DNA of 13,729 bases, taken from contig DBWR01000026.1 in the NCBI GenBank assembly GCA_002309305.1, forward strand, positions 1-13,729, written 5' to 3'. A program made the position numbers and the translations under genes. Source of the DNA: Treponema sp. UBA1233 (lineage in GTDB: Bacteria; Spirochaetota; Spirochaetia; Treponematales; Treponemataceae). Position 1 is the stretch's first letter, and each line of letters opens with the position of its first letter. This document shows positions 7,899 through 13,729 of the stretch, piece by piece. Below the pieces are notes generated by a model. It had not been told where the DNA came from. It ran no database searches and saw only the letters and a list, made by a program, of their open reading frames with translations.

Positions 7899-8545
7899 TC
7901 TGCCTGTTTCGCTATGTCCGCAATCAGACGAGCAGAAGCTTCAAGCCCCAAAAGGGAACTGTTAATCAGCAAGTCATAGTTTTGTCTTTGACCCCAGTTT
8001 TGCTCTGTAAAAGTGCTGTAATGGTTTGTGCGGTATTTGTCCATCTTTTTAATTTCCTTCTCCGCAGCCGACCTGTCAAATCCAGTTCTTTCCATGCAGT
8101 GACTTACCCTTTCCTCAAAAGGCGCATATACAAACACGTTCATCAATTCGTTTTGCGCAATGTCTTCGCTATGCTTTAGGATGAAGTCTGCACAACGGCC
8201 CACGATGATGCATGGACCCTTTTTTGCAAGTTTCAGAATGACGGTTCTCTGTGCATTGAATACCTGATCAGGAAGAGGCAGGGTCGGTTTTGTTGAAATG
8301 CCACCGGACATTCCGGTACTGTTGGGAACCGTGCATGTTGAACTCAGCAAAAGATTATACATGAGGCCTGAAGAAATTTTCTGTTCATTTGATTTGATGA
8401 ATTCAGGGGAAAGGCCTGACTGCTGTGAAGCCAATTCAATCAATTCCCTGTCGTAAAATGGAACTCCAAGAGTTTTAGATACAAGTTCAGCTATAGTATG
8501 TCCACCGCTGCAATACTCACGGCTTATGGTAATTATCTTTTTCAT
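7895..8545 (-). CDS. Cytidylate kinase-like family protein (P-loop kinase fold)
   Basis: A 216-residue protein of the cytidylate kinase-like family (AAA_26 type). It opens with KKIITISREYCSGGHTIAE, the family's version of a P-loop, then LGVPFYDRELI. Mid-protein it has GPCIIVGRCADFIL. Near the end it has DKYRTNHYSTFTEQNWG and YDLLINSSLLG, which are characteristic of this group. These proteins share the nucleoside-monophosphate kinase fold, but many members are uncharacterised and the substrate is unproven. The loop reads CSGGHT rather than the usual GSGGRE. An in-frame GTG at 8563 gives six extra residues. The ATG at 8545 is preferred because AGAGGTGG lies just upstream and the motif starts there. 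It has its own promoter and ends convergently against the CorC copy 2 gene. Confidence 0.82.
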   Translation of the reverse strand: MKKIITISREYCSGGHTIAELVSKTLGVPFYDRELIELASQQSGLSPEFIKSNEQKISSGLMYNLLLSSTCTVPNSTGMSGGISTKPTLPLPDQVFNAQRTVILKLAKKGPCIIVGRCADFILKHSEDIAQNELMNVFVYAPFEERVSHCMERTGFDRSAAEKEIKKMDKYRTNHYSTFTEQNWGQRQNYDLLINSSLLGLEASARLIADIAKQAD

Positions 8546-8577
8546 AGTCCACCTCTTTTCCACTAATCTATGGATAT

Positions 8578-8607
8578 ATTATATCACGAATAAACACATT
8601 TTGTAAA
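8578..8607 (-). promoter_or_regulatory. Promoter of the cytidylate-kinase-like gene
   Basis: Read on the minus strand, TTTACA (8607-8602; five of six consensus bases) and a perfect TATAAT (8583-8578) are separated by 18 bases. Transcription would begin near 8571, giving a leader of about 25 bases that includes the AGAGGTGG ribosome binding site. The -35 box lies in one arm of the inverted repeat at 8602-8621. Confidence 0.65.
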
Positions 8608-8621
8608 ATTGATTTTTTACA
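8602..8621. repeat. AT-rich 7-bp inverted repeat between the omptin and kinase-like genes
   Basis: TGTAAAA (8602-8608) and TTTTACA (8615-8621) are exact reverse complements around a 6-base spacer. The repeat lies three bases past the omptin stop codon on the minus strand and covers the -35 box of the next gene. The stem is AT-rich with no good T-run, so it is a poor intrinsic terminator. It could be an operator, but chance is also possible in AT-rich DNA. Confidence 0.4.
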
Positions 8622-8624
8622 GAA

Positions 8625-9647
8625 TCAAAAAGAATATTTATAACCCAACGAAAAATCCCAACACTTCATGTCACCACCTGAATGTGAACCTTCATCCAAA
8701 GTCAAGTTGGAACTCCCATGATACCCACTGTAAGAAACTCCATCTGCCATCCCTGTTGACATAAATTCAACACGCGCAAAAATGTTGTTATGATAATTGA
8801 TTTTATAATTCAAATTTGCAGAAAATTTTCCACCGTGAAAAAATGACCTCATGTCATCAAAATAATCTGAATCTGTAAGGAAATGGGAATCCAGAGATTT
8901 TATAGCCGTAAATGGAGAAACTGAGGCGGCCACATCCAGAGTCAAAAATCTGCTCAAATTGAATGTTATGCCTAATCCAATCCATGTCGTATAATAGTCA
9001 CGGCTTAAACTCACTGCTTCCGTATCTTCAGATTCATATATCTTTTCATTACGTCCTTCAGTGTAATACCACCCCATATATCCGTTATCTTCCCTTAAAT
9101 ACGCAATATAATAAAAACCATCCAACCCCATGGCACTCTGATATGAATGCTGGTAACTGTAAGCCAAAATAGGTACAAGTGAAAAAACTGAATTGAGCTT
9201 AAAACTATAGGAAAGCTGAACGTCAAACGAATAAAGGGAATTTGTATGACACTGGCTTTCGGTATACCGTGTTTTTATTCCTGCAATAGAATCAGCACAA
9301 TTGGGATAGAATACTAAATTATCATAATCAGAATCGTCCATTATCCCTGAATCAGTTGGAATGGCAATATTTGCTCCAAGCTGAAGCCTCAAATTTTTGA
9401 ATTCCGCACCACCAACAAGACCTGCTATAAAAAGAGGTCTTTCATCCCATTCAAGATAAGAAATCATGCGGTCATTTGCTATGGGTGAAAAGACATATTC
9501 CCCCTGATGTCCCACACGCACGGTCATGCTTCCGCCAAGGTCAAATGAAAAATAGTCAAGCAATGATTCATCAAGACTAAGCTGGGCATTAGCCGCAACG
9601 GAGAAAAAAAGGAAACTAAAAACAAAAACAAATAATTTCTTCCTCAC
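8625..9647 (-). CDS. Omptin-family outer-membrane aspartyl protease (probable)
   Basis: A 340-residue predicted outer-membrane beta-barrel. A signal peptide with a VAANA cleavage site ends at about residue 21, and the protein ends in an aromatic residue (YKYSF). It aligns by eye with E. coli OmpT along its length. MDDSDY (103-108) matches OmpT MVDQDW, placing D105 and D107 on the catalytic D83 and D85. ESQCH (130-134) matches ESRH. AYSYQHSY then DGFYYIAY match GYQESRYSF and GGSYIY. SLDSHF (251-256) puts D253 and H255 on D210 and H212. The end GGDMKCWDFSLGYKYSF parallels GAGIENYNFITTAGLKYTF. Omptins cleave peptides at the cell surface, often at basic sites; the substrate here is unknown. The GTG start overlaps the preceding stop (GTGA), with GGAAGA upstream. 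The match was made from memory, not from an alignment tool. Confidence 0.8.
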   Translation of the reverse strand: MRKKLFVFVFSFLFFSVAANAQLSLDESLLDYFSFDLGGSMTVRVGHQGEYVFSPIANDRMISYLEWDERPLFIAGLVGGAEFKNLRLQLGANIAIPTDSGIMDDSDYDNLVFYPNCADSIAGIKTRYTESQCHTNSLYSFDVQLSYSFKLNSVFSLVPILAYSYQHSYQSAMGLDGFYYIAYLREDNGYMGWYYTEGRNEKIYESEDTEAVSLSRDYYTTWIGLGITFNLSRFLTLDVAASVSPFTAIKSLDSHFLTDSDYFDDMRSFFHGGKFSANLNYKINYHNNIFARVEFMSTGMADGVSYSGYHGSSNLTLDEGSHSGGDMKCWDFSLGYKYSF

Positions 9648-10387
9648 GATTCTTCCAGCGGATCTTCTCCAAATACTTTTGCCAGTTGCTTTCTTGTTGC
9701 ATCCATATCCTTTTGGTATGGAGCCGTCAACACAATCTTTTTTCCGTCGGCAGGATGTTCAAATGAAATTGAATAGGCATGAAGTGCAAGCCGTTTTAAA
9801 AGCGGTCTTTCTTCTTCCGTATCTCCATTCCAGCGTTTTTTAAAGTCGCTTAACCTGACTGGTTTTTGATTTCCTGAATAAAGCGGATCACAAACTATGT
9901 ACACTCCGTTATGCTGCAAATGAATCCTGATTTGATGAGTGCGGTTTGTCCTCGGTATTGCCTCCACCCATGAATATGGACCGTCCGTACAAATGAGTCT
10001 ATAGTCTGTTATTGATACTTTGCCAATCCTCTTGTTAACCGTCGTCCTGTGCCTCTGGTCTCCGTCTGGTAAAAGCTTCAGGTCAACATGCAAATCCTTC
10101 CACTGCGGACGGCCATGTACCAGACAGTGAAACAGCTGTTCAACTTTTTGTTCCTTGAACTGTTGCAAGAGTTTTTCCTGCACCTGTTCACTCCGGGCAT
10201 AAAGTACAAGACCGCTTGCATCAGTATCGATTCTGTGAACCGCGAAGAGTTTTCCGTATTCGTTTTGAGCCGCCTCATCAAGACGTGGGGATTCAGCATC
10301 GTATCTGTCAGCTGCAACAAGCCATCCGCTTTTTTTGTTCAGCACTACGATTTCAGAATCGCTATAAACAGTTGAATATTCTTCCAT
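9644..10387 (-). CDS. RluA-family RNA pseudouridine synthase
   Basis: It converts uridine to pseudouridine in RNA; which rRNA or tRNA site is unknown. The catalytic signature HRIDTDASGLVLYAR is clear, with the Asp of HRxD at about residue 54 from the chosen start. It is preceded by the family opening EIVVLNKKSGWLV and followed by RTNRTHQIRIHLQHNG and DPLYSG. The C-terminus has LALHAYSISFEHP. At about 247 residues it is a compact catalytic domain without an N-terminal S4 domain. An in-frame ATG at 10408 overlaps the iorB stop (ATGA) and gives seven extra residues. The ATG at 10387 is preferred because GGTGG precedes it by four bases and the family normally starts only a few residues before this opening. 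The gene is translationally linked to the gene upstream and to the omptin downstream. Confidence 0.9.
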   Translation of the reverse strand: MEEYSTVYSDSEIVVLNKKSGWLVAADRYDAESPRLDEAAQNEYGKLFAVHRIDTDASGLVLYARSEQVQEKLLQQFKEQKVEQLFHCLVHGRPQWKDLHVDLKLLPDGDQRHRTTVNKRIGKVSITDYRLICTDGPYSWVEAIPRTNRTHQIRIHLQHNGVYIVCDPLYSGNQKPVRLSDFKKRWNGDTEEERPLLKRLALHAYSISFEHPADGKKIVLTAPYQKDMDATRKQLAKVFGEDPLEES

Positions 10388-10404
10388 AAATCCACCACTG
10401 GATG

Positions 10405-10971
10405 TCATGCCCTTCCCAGAGCAAATGCCTTTTTATTCATCTCCAGGAACTGTGGCTTGACAAGTTTTTCAATTGCCTTGAGCCATTCTTCCTCTGCAAA
10501 ATCCATGTATTTTGAAAGGCGTCCCATAAGAACGATGTTGACTGCCTTGGCCGTACCAGCTTCCTGAGCAAGAGAAAGACAGTCCACAGCATCCACAAAG
10601 AATCCCGCATCCTTCATCTTTTGCACAAGATTTTCCGGATATTGCACGGCACCTGTAATGACCGGCATGGGATCTATCATCTGGGTGTTTACAATAATCT
10701 TTCCGTCGCTCTTGAGGTATTCGGTATAACGTGCGGCTTCCAAAAGTTCAAACGAAACGATGTAATCGGCCTGTCCCTTGTCCACAATCGGTGAACAGAC
10801 TTTTTCTCCATAGCGGACATAAGTTACCACCGACCCACCGCGCTGACTCATTCCGTGAACCTCGCTCACCTTGACGTCATAACCTGCATCCAGCAGAACT
10901 TGTCCCAGAGTTTTTGAAGCGAGCAATGCACCCTGACCACCGACACCAACAATCAAAATATTCTTTACCAT
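10405..10971 (-). CDS. iorB: Indolepyruvate:ferredoxin oxidoreductase, beta subunit
   Basis: The 188-residue gamma-domain subunit of the aryl-pyruvate:ferredoxin oxidoreductase. With IorA it converts indolepyruvate and other aryl-pyruvates plus CoA to aryl-acetyl-CoA, CO2 and reduced ferredoxin, in aromatic amino acid breakdown by anaerobes. The start KNILIVGVGGQGALLASKTL is the classic IorB opening. It is followed by KVSEVHGMSQRGGSVVTYVRYG, also a family hallmark, and by NIVLMGRLSKYM near the end. A strong Shine-Dalgarno sequence (AGGAGGAG, 10984-10977) precedes the ATG and overlaps the stop codon of the methyltransferase gene. It is unusual that iorB does not directly follow iorA. Confidence 0.95.
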   Translation of the reverse strand: MVKNILIVGVGGQGALLASKTLGQVLLDAGYDVKVSEVHGMSQRGGSVVTYVRYGEKVCSPIVDKGQADYIVSFELLEAARYTEYLKSDGKIIVNTQMIDPMPVITGAVQYPENLVQKMKDAGFFVDAVDCLSLAQEAGTAKAVNIVLMGRLSKYMDFAEEEWLKAIEKLVKPQFLEMNKKAFALGRA

Positions 10972-10976
10972 AATGG

Positions 10977-10984
10977 CTCCTCCT
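10977..10984 (-). promoter_or_regulatory. iorB ribosome binding site overlapping the methyltransferase stop codon
   Basis: AGGAGGAG on the minus strand begins inside the TAG stop (10985-10983) of the methyltransferase and sits five bases before the iorB ATG. The arrangement suggests that ribosomes finishing the methyltransferase help start iorB. Confidence 0.7.
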
Positions 10985-12083
10985 ATTTTTCCAAAACAAA
11001 CAGATATTCGGAAACATGAATGTCACGTTTATGTAAATTCCTGCTTCCACGAAACGTGTTATATGTCATTTCCACAGTTTTAACTTTTCCATATTTTTTC
11101 AGCATCTGGCTCATTTCTTCATAGCTGATGAATCCTTCTGAATTATAAGAAACGATTACGAATTTTGATGGCACACTCGAAATGATTTCTTCCAGAGAAT
11201 TTAATGCCGTACCAGACTTGTTGAATGCAGAGCGGTTCCAATCCTGGGTAATTCCGCTGACTTCACTTATCTCAACATCAAGCCTGTTCTTTAAAATCAG
11301 ATTCAGCATGAAATAATTTGAACCATACGGATGCTGATTGTACGGCGGATCAAGATAGACCACATCCAGAGCGCTCAACTTTTTGGAGAGTGCAACCGCA
11401 TCTTCCTGATGTATTTCCAGACCTGATTCAAAGTTGCTGAAAACAGGTTCCTTCAATTCAATCTTGCTCATGATTCTGGGAAGTGCATTTTTCCCTGCCG
11501 CACCAAAACATCCGATTCCAGTCGCCTTATCCTTGTAAAACCCCTTAAAAACTCCGCTTGTGTTTACATGAATCGATGCTTCCGTTATGAGTGGAGCCAA
11601 AAAGTATTTCCTTAGCCCTTCATCCTTTACAATGACATCTATCAAGTTGCGGTACGTGTCGATAAGGAGAGCGTTTTCGTGAGTATAAAAAACCCTTTCG
11701 CCAGCCTGAATGTTTCCGTCATCTTTGGGAGCATAATTTTGCGTGATGATTCCGGAAATCTTTTCTCTCTGGCATGAGTCTTGGATTTCTTTCCTAAGTT
11801 CCGCACATTCTTTTTCAGGATAGTCACTTTTATTAATGAGGTAGCAGCTGTTTACAAGGGATGAATAGTTTTCCAAATCATTTACAATCAGATTTGATGA
11901 ATGTTTCTTTAGCATCCTTGCGATAATTCCAGAGCCAGAAAAAAGGTCAGCGCAAACAAGTTTTTCCTTTCCGAGTTTTTTGGAGATTGCATCAACTTCT
12001 GTTTCAATATCACCGATGAGGCTTCTTTTGTTGCCAATGTATGTGATGATTTGAGTAGTTAAAAAATCCCTGTTCTCTTCCAT
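10983..12083 (-). CDS. Alpha-class (D12/Dam-like) adenine-N6 DNA methyltransferase, target unknown
   Basis: A 366-residue enzyme expected to transfer a methyl group from S-adenosylmethionine to the N6 of adenine in a specific DNA site. Residues 15-22 (YIGNKRSL) are the motif X type, and 46-52 (DLFSGSG) are the SAM-binding motif I. DPPY at 245-248 is the catalytic motif IV, followed by NQHPYGSNYFMLNL. This order, with about 190 residues between motifs I and IV to hold the target-recognition region, is that of the alpha group (Dam, MboII-like, FokI-like). No restriction endonuclease is visible next to it. The open frame extends to a TTG at 12104, but the ATG at 12083 starts closer to motif X; both are weakly supported. 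It lies between iorA and iorB with very short gaps, so it is co-transcribed with them. Confidence 0.87.
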   Translation of the reverse strand: MEENRDFLTTQIITYIGNKRSLIGDIETEVDAISKKLGKEKLVCADLFSGSGIIARMLKKHSSNLIVNDLENYSSLVNSCYLINKSDYPEKECAELRKEIQDSCQREKISGIITQNYAPKDDGNIQAGERVFYTHENALLIDTYRNLIDVIVKDEGLRKYFLAPLITEASIHVNTSGVFKGFYKDKATGIGCFGAAGKNALPRIMSKIELKEPVFSNFESGLEIHQEDAVALSKKLSALDVVYLDPPYNQHPYGSNYFMLNLILKNRLDVEISEVSGITQDWNRSAFNKSGTALNSLEEIISSVPSKFVIVSYNSEGFISYEEMSQMLKKYGKVKTVEMTYNTFRGSRNLHKRDIHVSEYLFVLEK

Positions 12084-12133
12084 GACTTGTTCCAATCTGT
12101 CCAAAGCTCAATCCCATCCGGGGTTAAAGCCTC

Positions 12134-13729
12134 TTACAGCGCGCCGAACTTGCACATCTGCGAACAAACGCCACAGCCCACGCACAATGTCGGATCGATT
12201 TTTGCCTTGCCGTTTTTCATTGCGATTGCAGGACATCCTATCTTCATGCACATCTTGCAGCTCTTGCACTTTGCCTCATCCACAACAAGAGGAGGATTTG
12301 GTTTTACTTCCTTGAGCAATGCACACGGACGGCGGCTTATGATCAGGCTGGGTTCTTGTACTTCAAGCTCTTCCTTTACAGCCTGTTCACATTCTGCAAT
12401 ATTGTATGGGTCAACCACACGCACGCGGTTTATTCCCATTGCATGAGCCAGTGCCTCCAGATCCACACGACCTGCGGGATTTCCGTAAAGGTTTTTGCCT
12501 GTTGTAGGATTCTGCTGGTGGCCTGTCATTCCTGTAATTGAATTGTCCAAAACGATGACAGTTGAATTTGACTGGTTGTATGCGATTGTTGCAAGTCCCG
12601 TCATTCCCGAATGCATGAAAGTTGAATCTCCGATGACAGCGACAGTTTTCTTTTCGTTTTCTTCTCCGGCACTCTTGTTCCATCCGTGAACGCCACTAAA
12701 AGAAGCACCCATGCACAAGGTAACATCCATTGCAGAAAGAGGTGCAACAGAACCAAGGGTATAACATCCGATGTCACCGAATACCGTAACCTTAAGCTTG
12801 TTCAAAGCATAGAACATTCCGCGGTGAGGACATCCCGCACACATGATTGGCGGACGAACCGGAATCTGCTCTTCAAGTTTTTTTCCTTCATCAACTTTTT
12901 TACCAAACGCCCTTGCAATGATGTTCTGGCTGAATTCTCCACAGATGGGGAACATATCCTTTCCGTGAACTTCCACTCCCAATTCCAGAGAGCGGCAGAA
13001 GTTTTCGATTATCGGATCAAGCTCTTCTATGACGATTATCTTTTTCAGGCCCTTTGCAAAATCACGAATCATCTTTGCAGGAAGAGGATTTACCATACCC
13101 AGCTTAAGAATGTTCACCTCGTCTCCCAGAACTTCCTTGGTGTACTGATAGCTTGTGGAAGAAGTTATTACACCGACATCAGAAAGACTTGAACCAGATG
13201 TGGCCTTTTCCACACGGTTGATTCCGCTTGTACATGACCATTCCTCAATGTCCTTCATGCGCTGTTCAACAAACGGATGACGGCGGATTGCGTTGGCAGG
13301 TGCCATTACATATTTCTGTATGTTCTTTTCGTATTTCTTATGCTCGGGAACTGAACGCTCGGCGGGTTCAACAATACTCTGGCTGTGGGCAACACGAGTA
13401 CACATCTTGTAAAGAATCGGCGTGTCAAACTTTTCGCTCAATTCAAAGGCAAGGGATGCAAATGCTCTGGCTTCCTCTGAATCACTTGGTTCCAGCATGG
13501 GGATTTTGGATGCAATGGCATGATGACGGCTGTCCTGCTCGTTTTGTGACGAATGCATTCCAGGATCATCTGCAACACCAACAACAAGGCCTGCGTTTAC
13601 TCCGGTATAGCTCATCGTATAAAGGGGATCTGCGGCCACATTCAGACCGACATGCTTCATTCCGCAAAAAGAACGGCGACCGGCAAGACATGCTCCAAAG
13701 GCACTTTCCAGGGCAACTTTTTCGTTGGG
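12134..13729 (-). CDS. iorA: Indolepyruvate:ferredoxin oxidoreductase, alpha subunit (5' end outside window)
   Basis: The thiamine-diphosphate and iron-sulphur subunit of IorAB. The first ATG in the window (13660) is internal. The frame is open to the edge and reads PNEKVALESAFGACLAGRRS before MKHVGLNVAADPL, as in the middle of the IorA N-terminal domain, so about 60 residues lie outside. Visible parts in order are: the N-terminal pyrimidine-binding region (YTGVNAGLVVGVADDPGMHS); the central domain; CAGCPHRGMFYAL and GDIGCYTLG; the TPP-binding stretch GDSTFMHSG with NSITGMTGHQQNP; and a C-terminal two-cluster ferredoxin domain. The first cluster is CX2CX2CX4CP (CKSCKMCMKIGCP) and the second CX2CX2CX3C (CVGCGVCSQMC). 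The motif set appears complete. It heads the minus-strand gene cluster, and its promoter lies beyond 13729. Confidence 0.96.
   Translation of the reverse strand, partial: PNEKVALESAFGACLAGRRSFCGMKHVGLNVAADPLYTMSYTGVNAGLVVGVADDPGMHSSQNEQDSRHHAIASKIPMLEPSDSEEARAFASLAFELSEKFDTPILYKMCTRVAHSQSIVEPAERSVPEHKKYEKNIQKYVMAPANAIRRHPFVEQRMKDIEEWSCTSGINRVEKATSGSSLSDVGVITSSTSYQYTKEVLGDEVNILKLGMVNPLPAKMIRDFAKGLKKIIVIEELDPIIENFCRSLELGVEVHGKDMFPICGEFSQNIIARAFGKKVDEGKKLEEQIPVRPPIMCAGCPHRGMFYALNKLKVTVFGDIGCYTLGSVAPLSAMDVTLCMGASFSGVHGWNKSAGEENEKKTVAVIGDSTFMHSGMTGLATIAYNQSNSTVIVLDNSITGMTGHQQNPTTGKNLYGNPAGRVDLEALAHAMGINRVRVVDPYNIAECEQAVKEELEVQEPSLIISRRPCALLKEVKPNPPLVVDEAKCKSCKMCMKIGCPAIAMKNGKAKIDPTLCVGCGVCSQMCKFGAL

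Noticed and set aside
10983..12083. A full restriction-modification system
   Set aside because: The flanking genes are iorA and iorB, with no endonuclease or specificity subunit in the window; only the methyltransferase is supported.
12686..13192. A 168-codon plus-strand frame inside iorA
   Set aside because: It is antisense to conserved IorA coding, and its composition (many Arg, His, Asn) is typical of a shadow frame.
13661..13729. Reading the ATG at 13660 as the true iorA start
   Set aside because: The frame stays open to the window edge and encodes conserved IorA sequence (PNEKVALES), so the ATG is internal.

Overview
The window looks like chromosomal DNA from a host-associated or anaerobic spirochaete, most likely a Treponema. 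Supporting points are moderate GC content, a relaxed lipobox, the long single-chain PurL, an indolepyruvate:ferredoxin oxidoreductase (a strict-anaerobe enzyme), a cytidylate-kinase-like protein and an Rpn-type tail gene. The genus is inferred from gene content and protein style; no rRNA is present.

Layout. Bases 1-380 hold two neighbouring related pieces of an Rpn (recombination-promoting nuclease) C-terminal tail gene. The first is 79 codons and the second is a shorter, divergent copy with its own strong ribosome binding site. Bases 373-7898 are a compact plus-strand cluster. A consensus-like promoter ends almost at the purL start codon, so the purL mRNA may be leaderless. After purL come a lipoprotein with a cysteine-less thioredoxin-like region and two tandem CNNM/CorC-type membrane proteins. 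The last three genes overlap or nearly touch, which suggests one translationally coupled unit acting at the cell envelope.

The rest is on the minus strand, read from 13729 down to 7895: iorA (start beyond the window edge), an alpha-class adenine DNA methyltransferase, iorB, an RluA-type pseudouridine synthase, an outer-membrane protease of the omptin family, then a cytidylate-kinase-like gene with its own promoter. iorA and iorB make one enzyme that oxidises aryl-pyruvates to aryl-acetyl-CoA using ferredoxin. The methyltransferase sits between the two subunit genes, and the iorB ribosome binding site overlaps its stop codon. The two gene blocks converge at 7895-7898, where the two stop codons share a TTAA.

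The points most worth a second look are the omptin-like protease with its apparent catalytic residues intact, the methyltransferase between iorA and iorB, the duplicated Rpn tail start, and the apparently leaderless purL. No gene-free stretch exceeds 300 bases. I saw no CRISPR array, tRNA, rRNA or complete insertion sequence.
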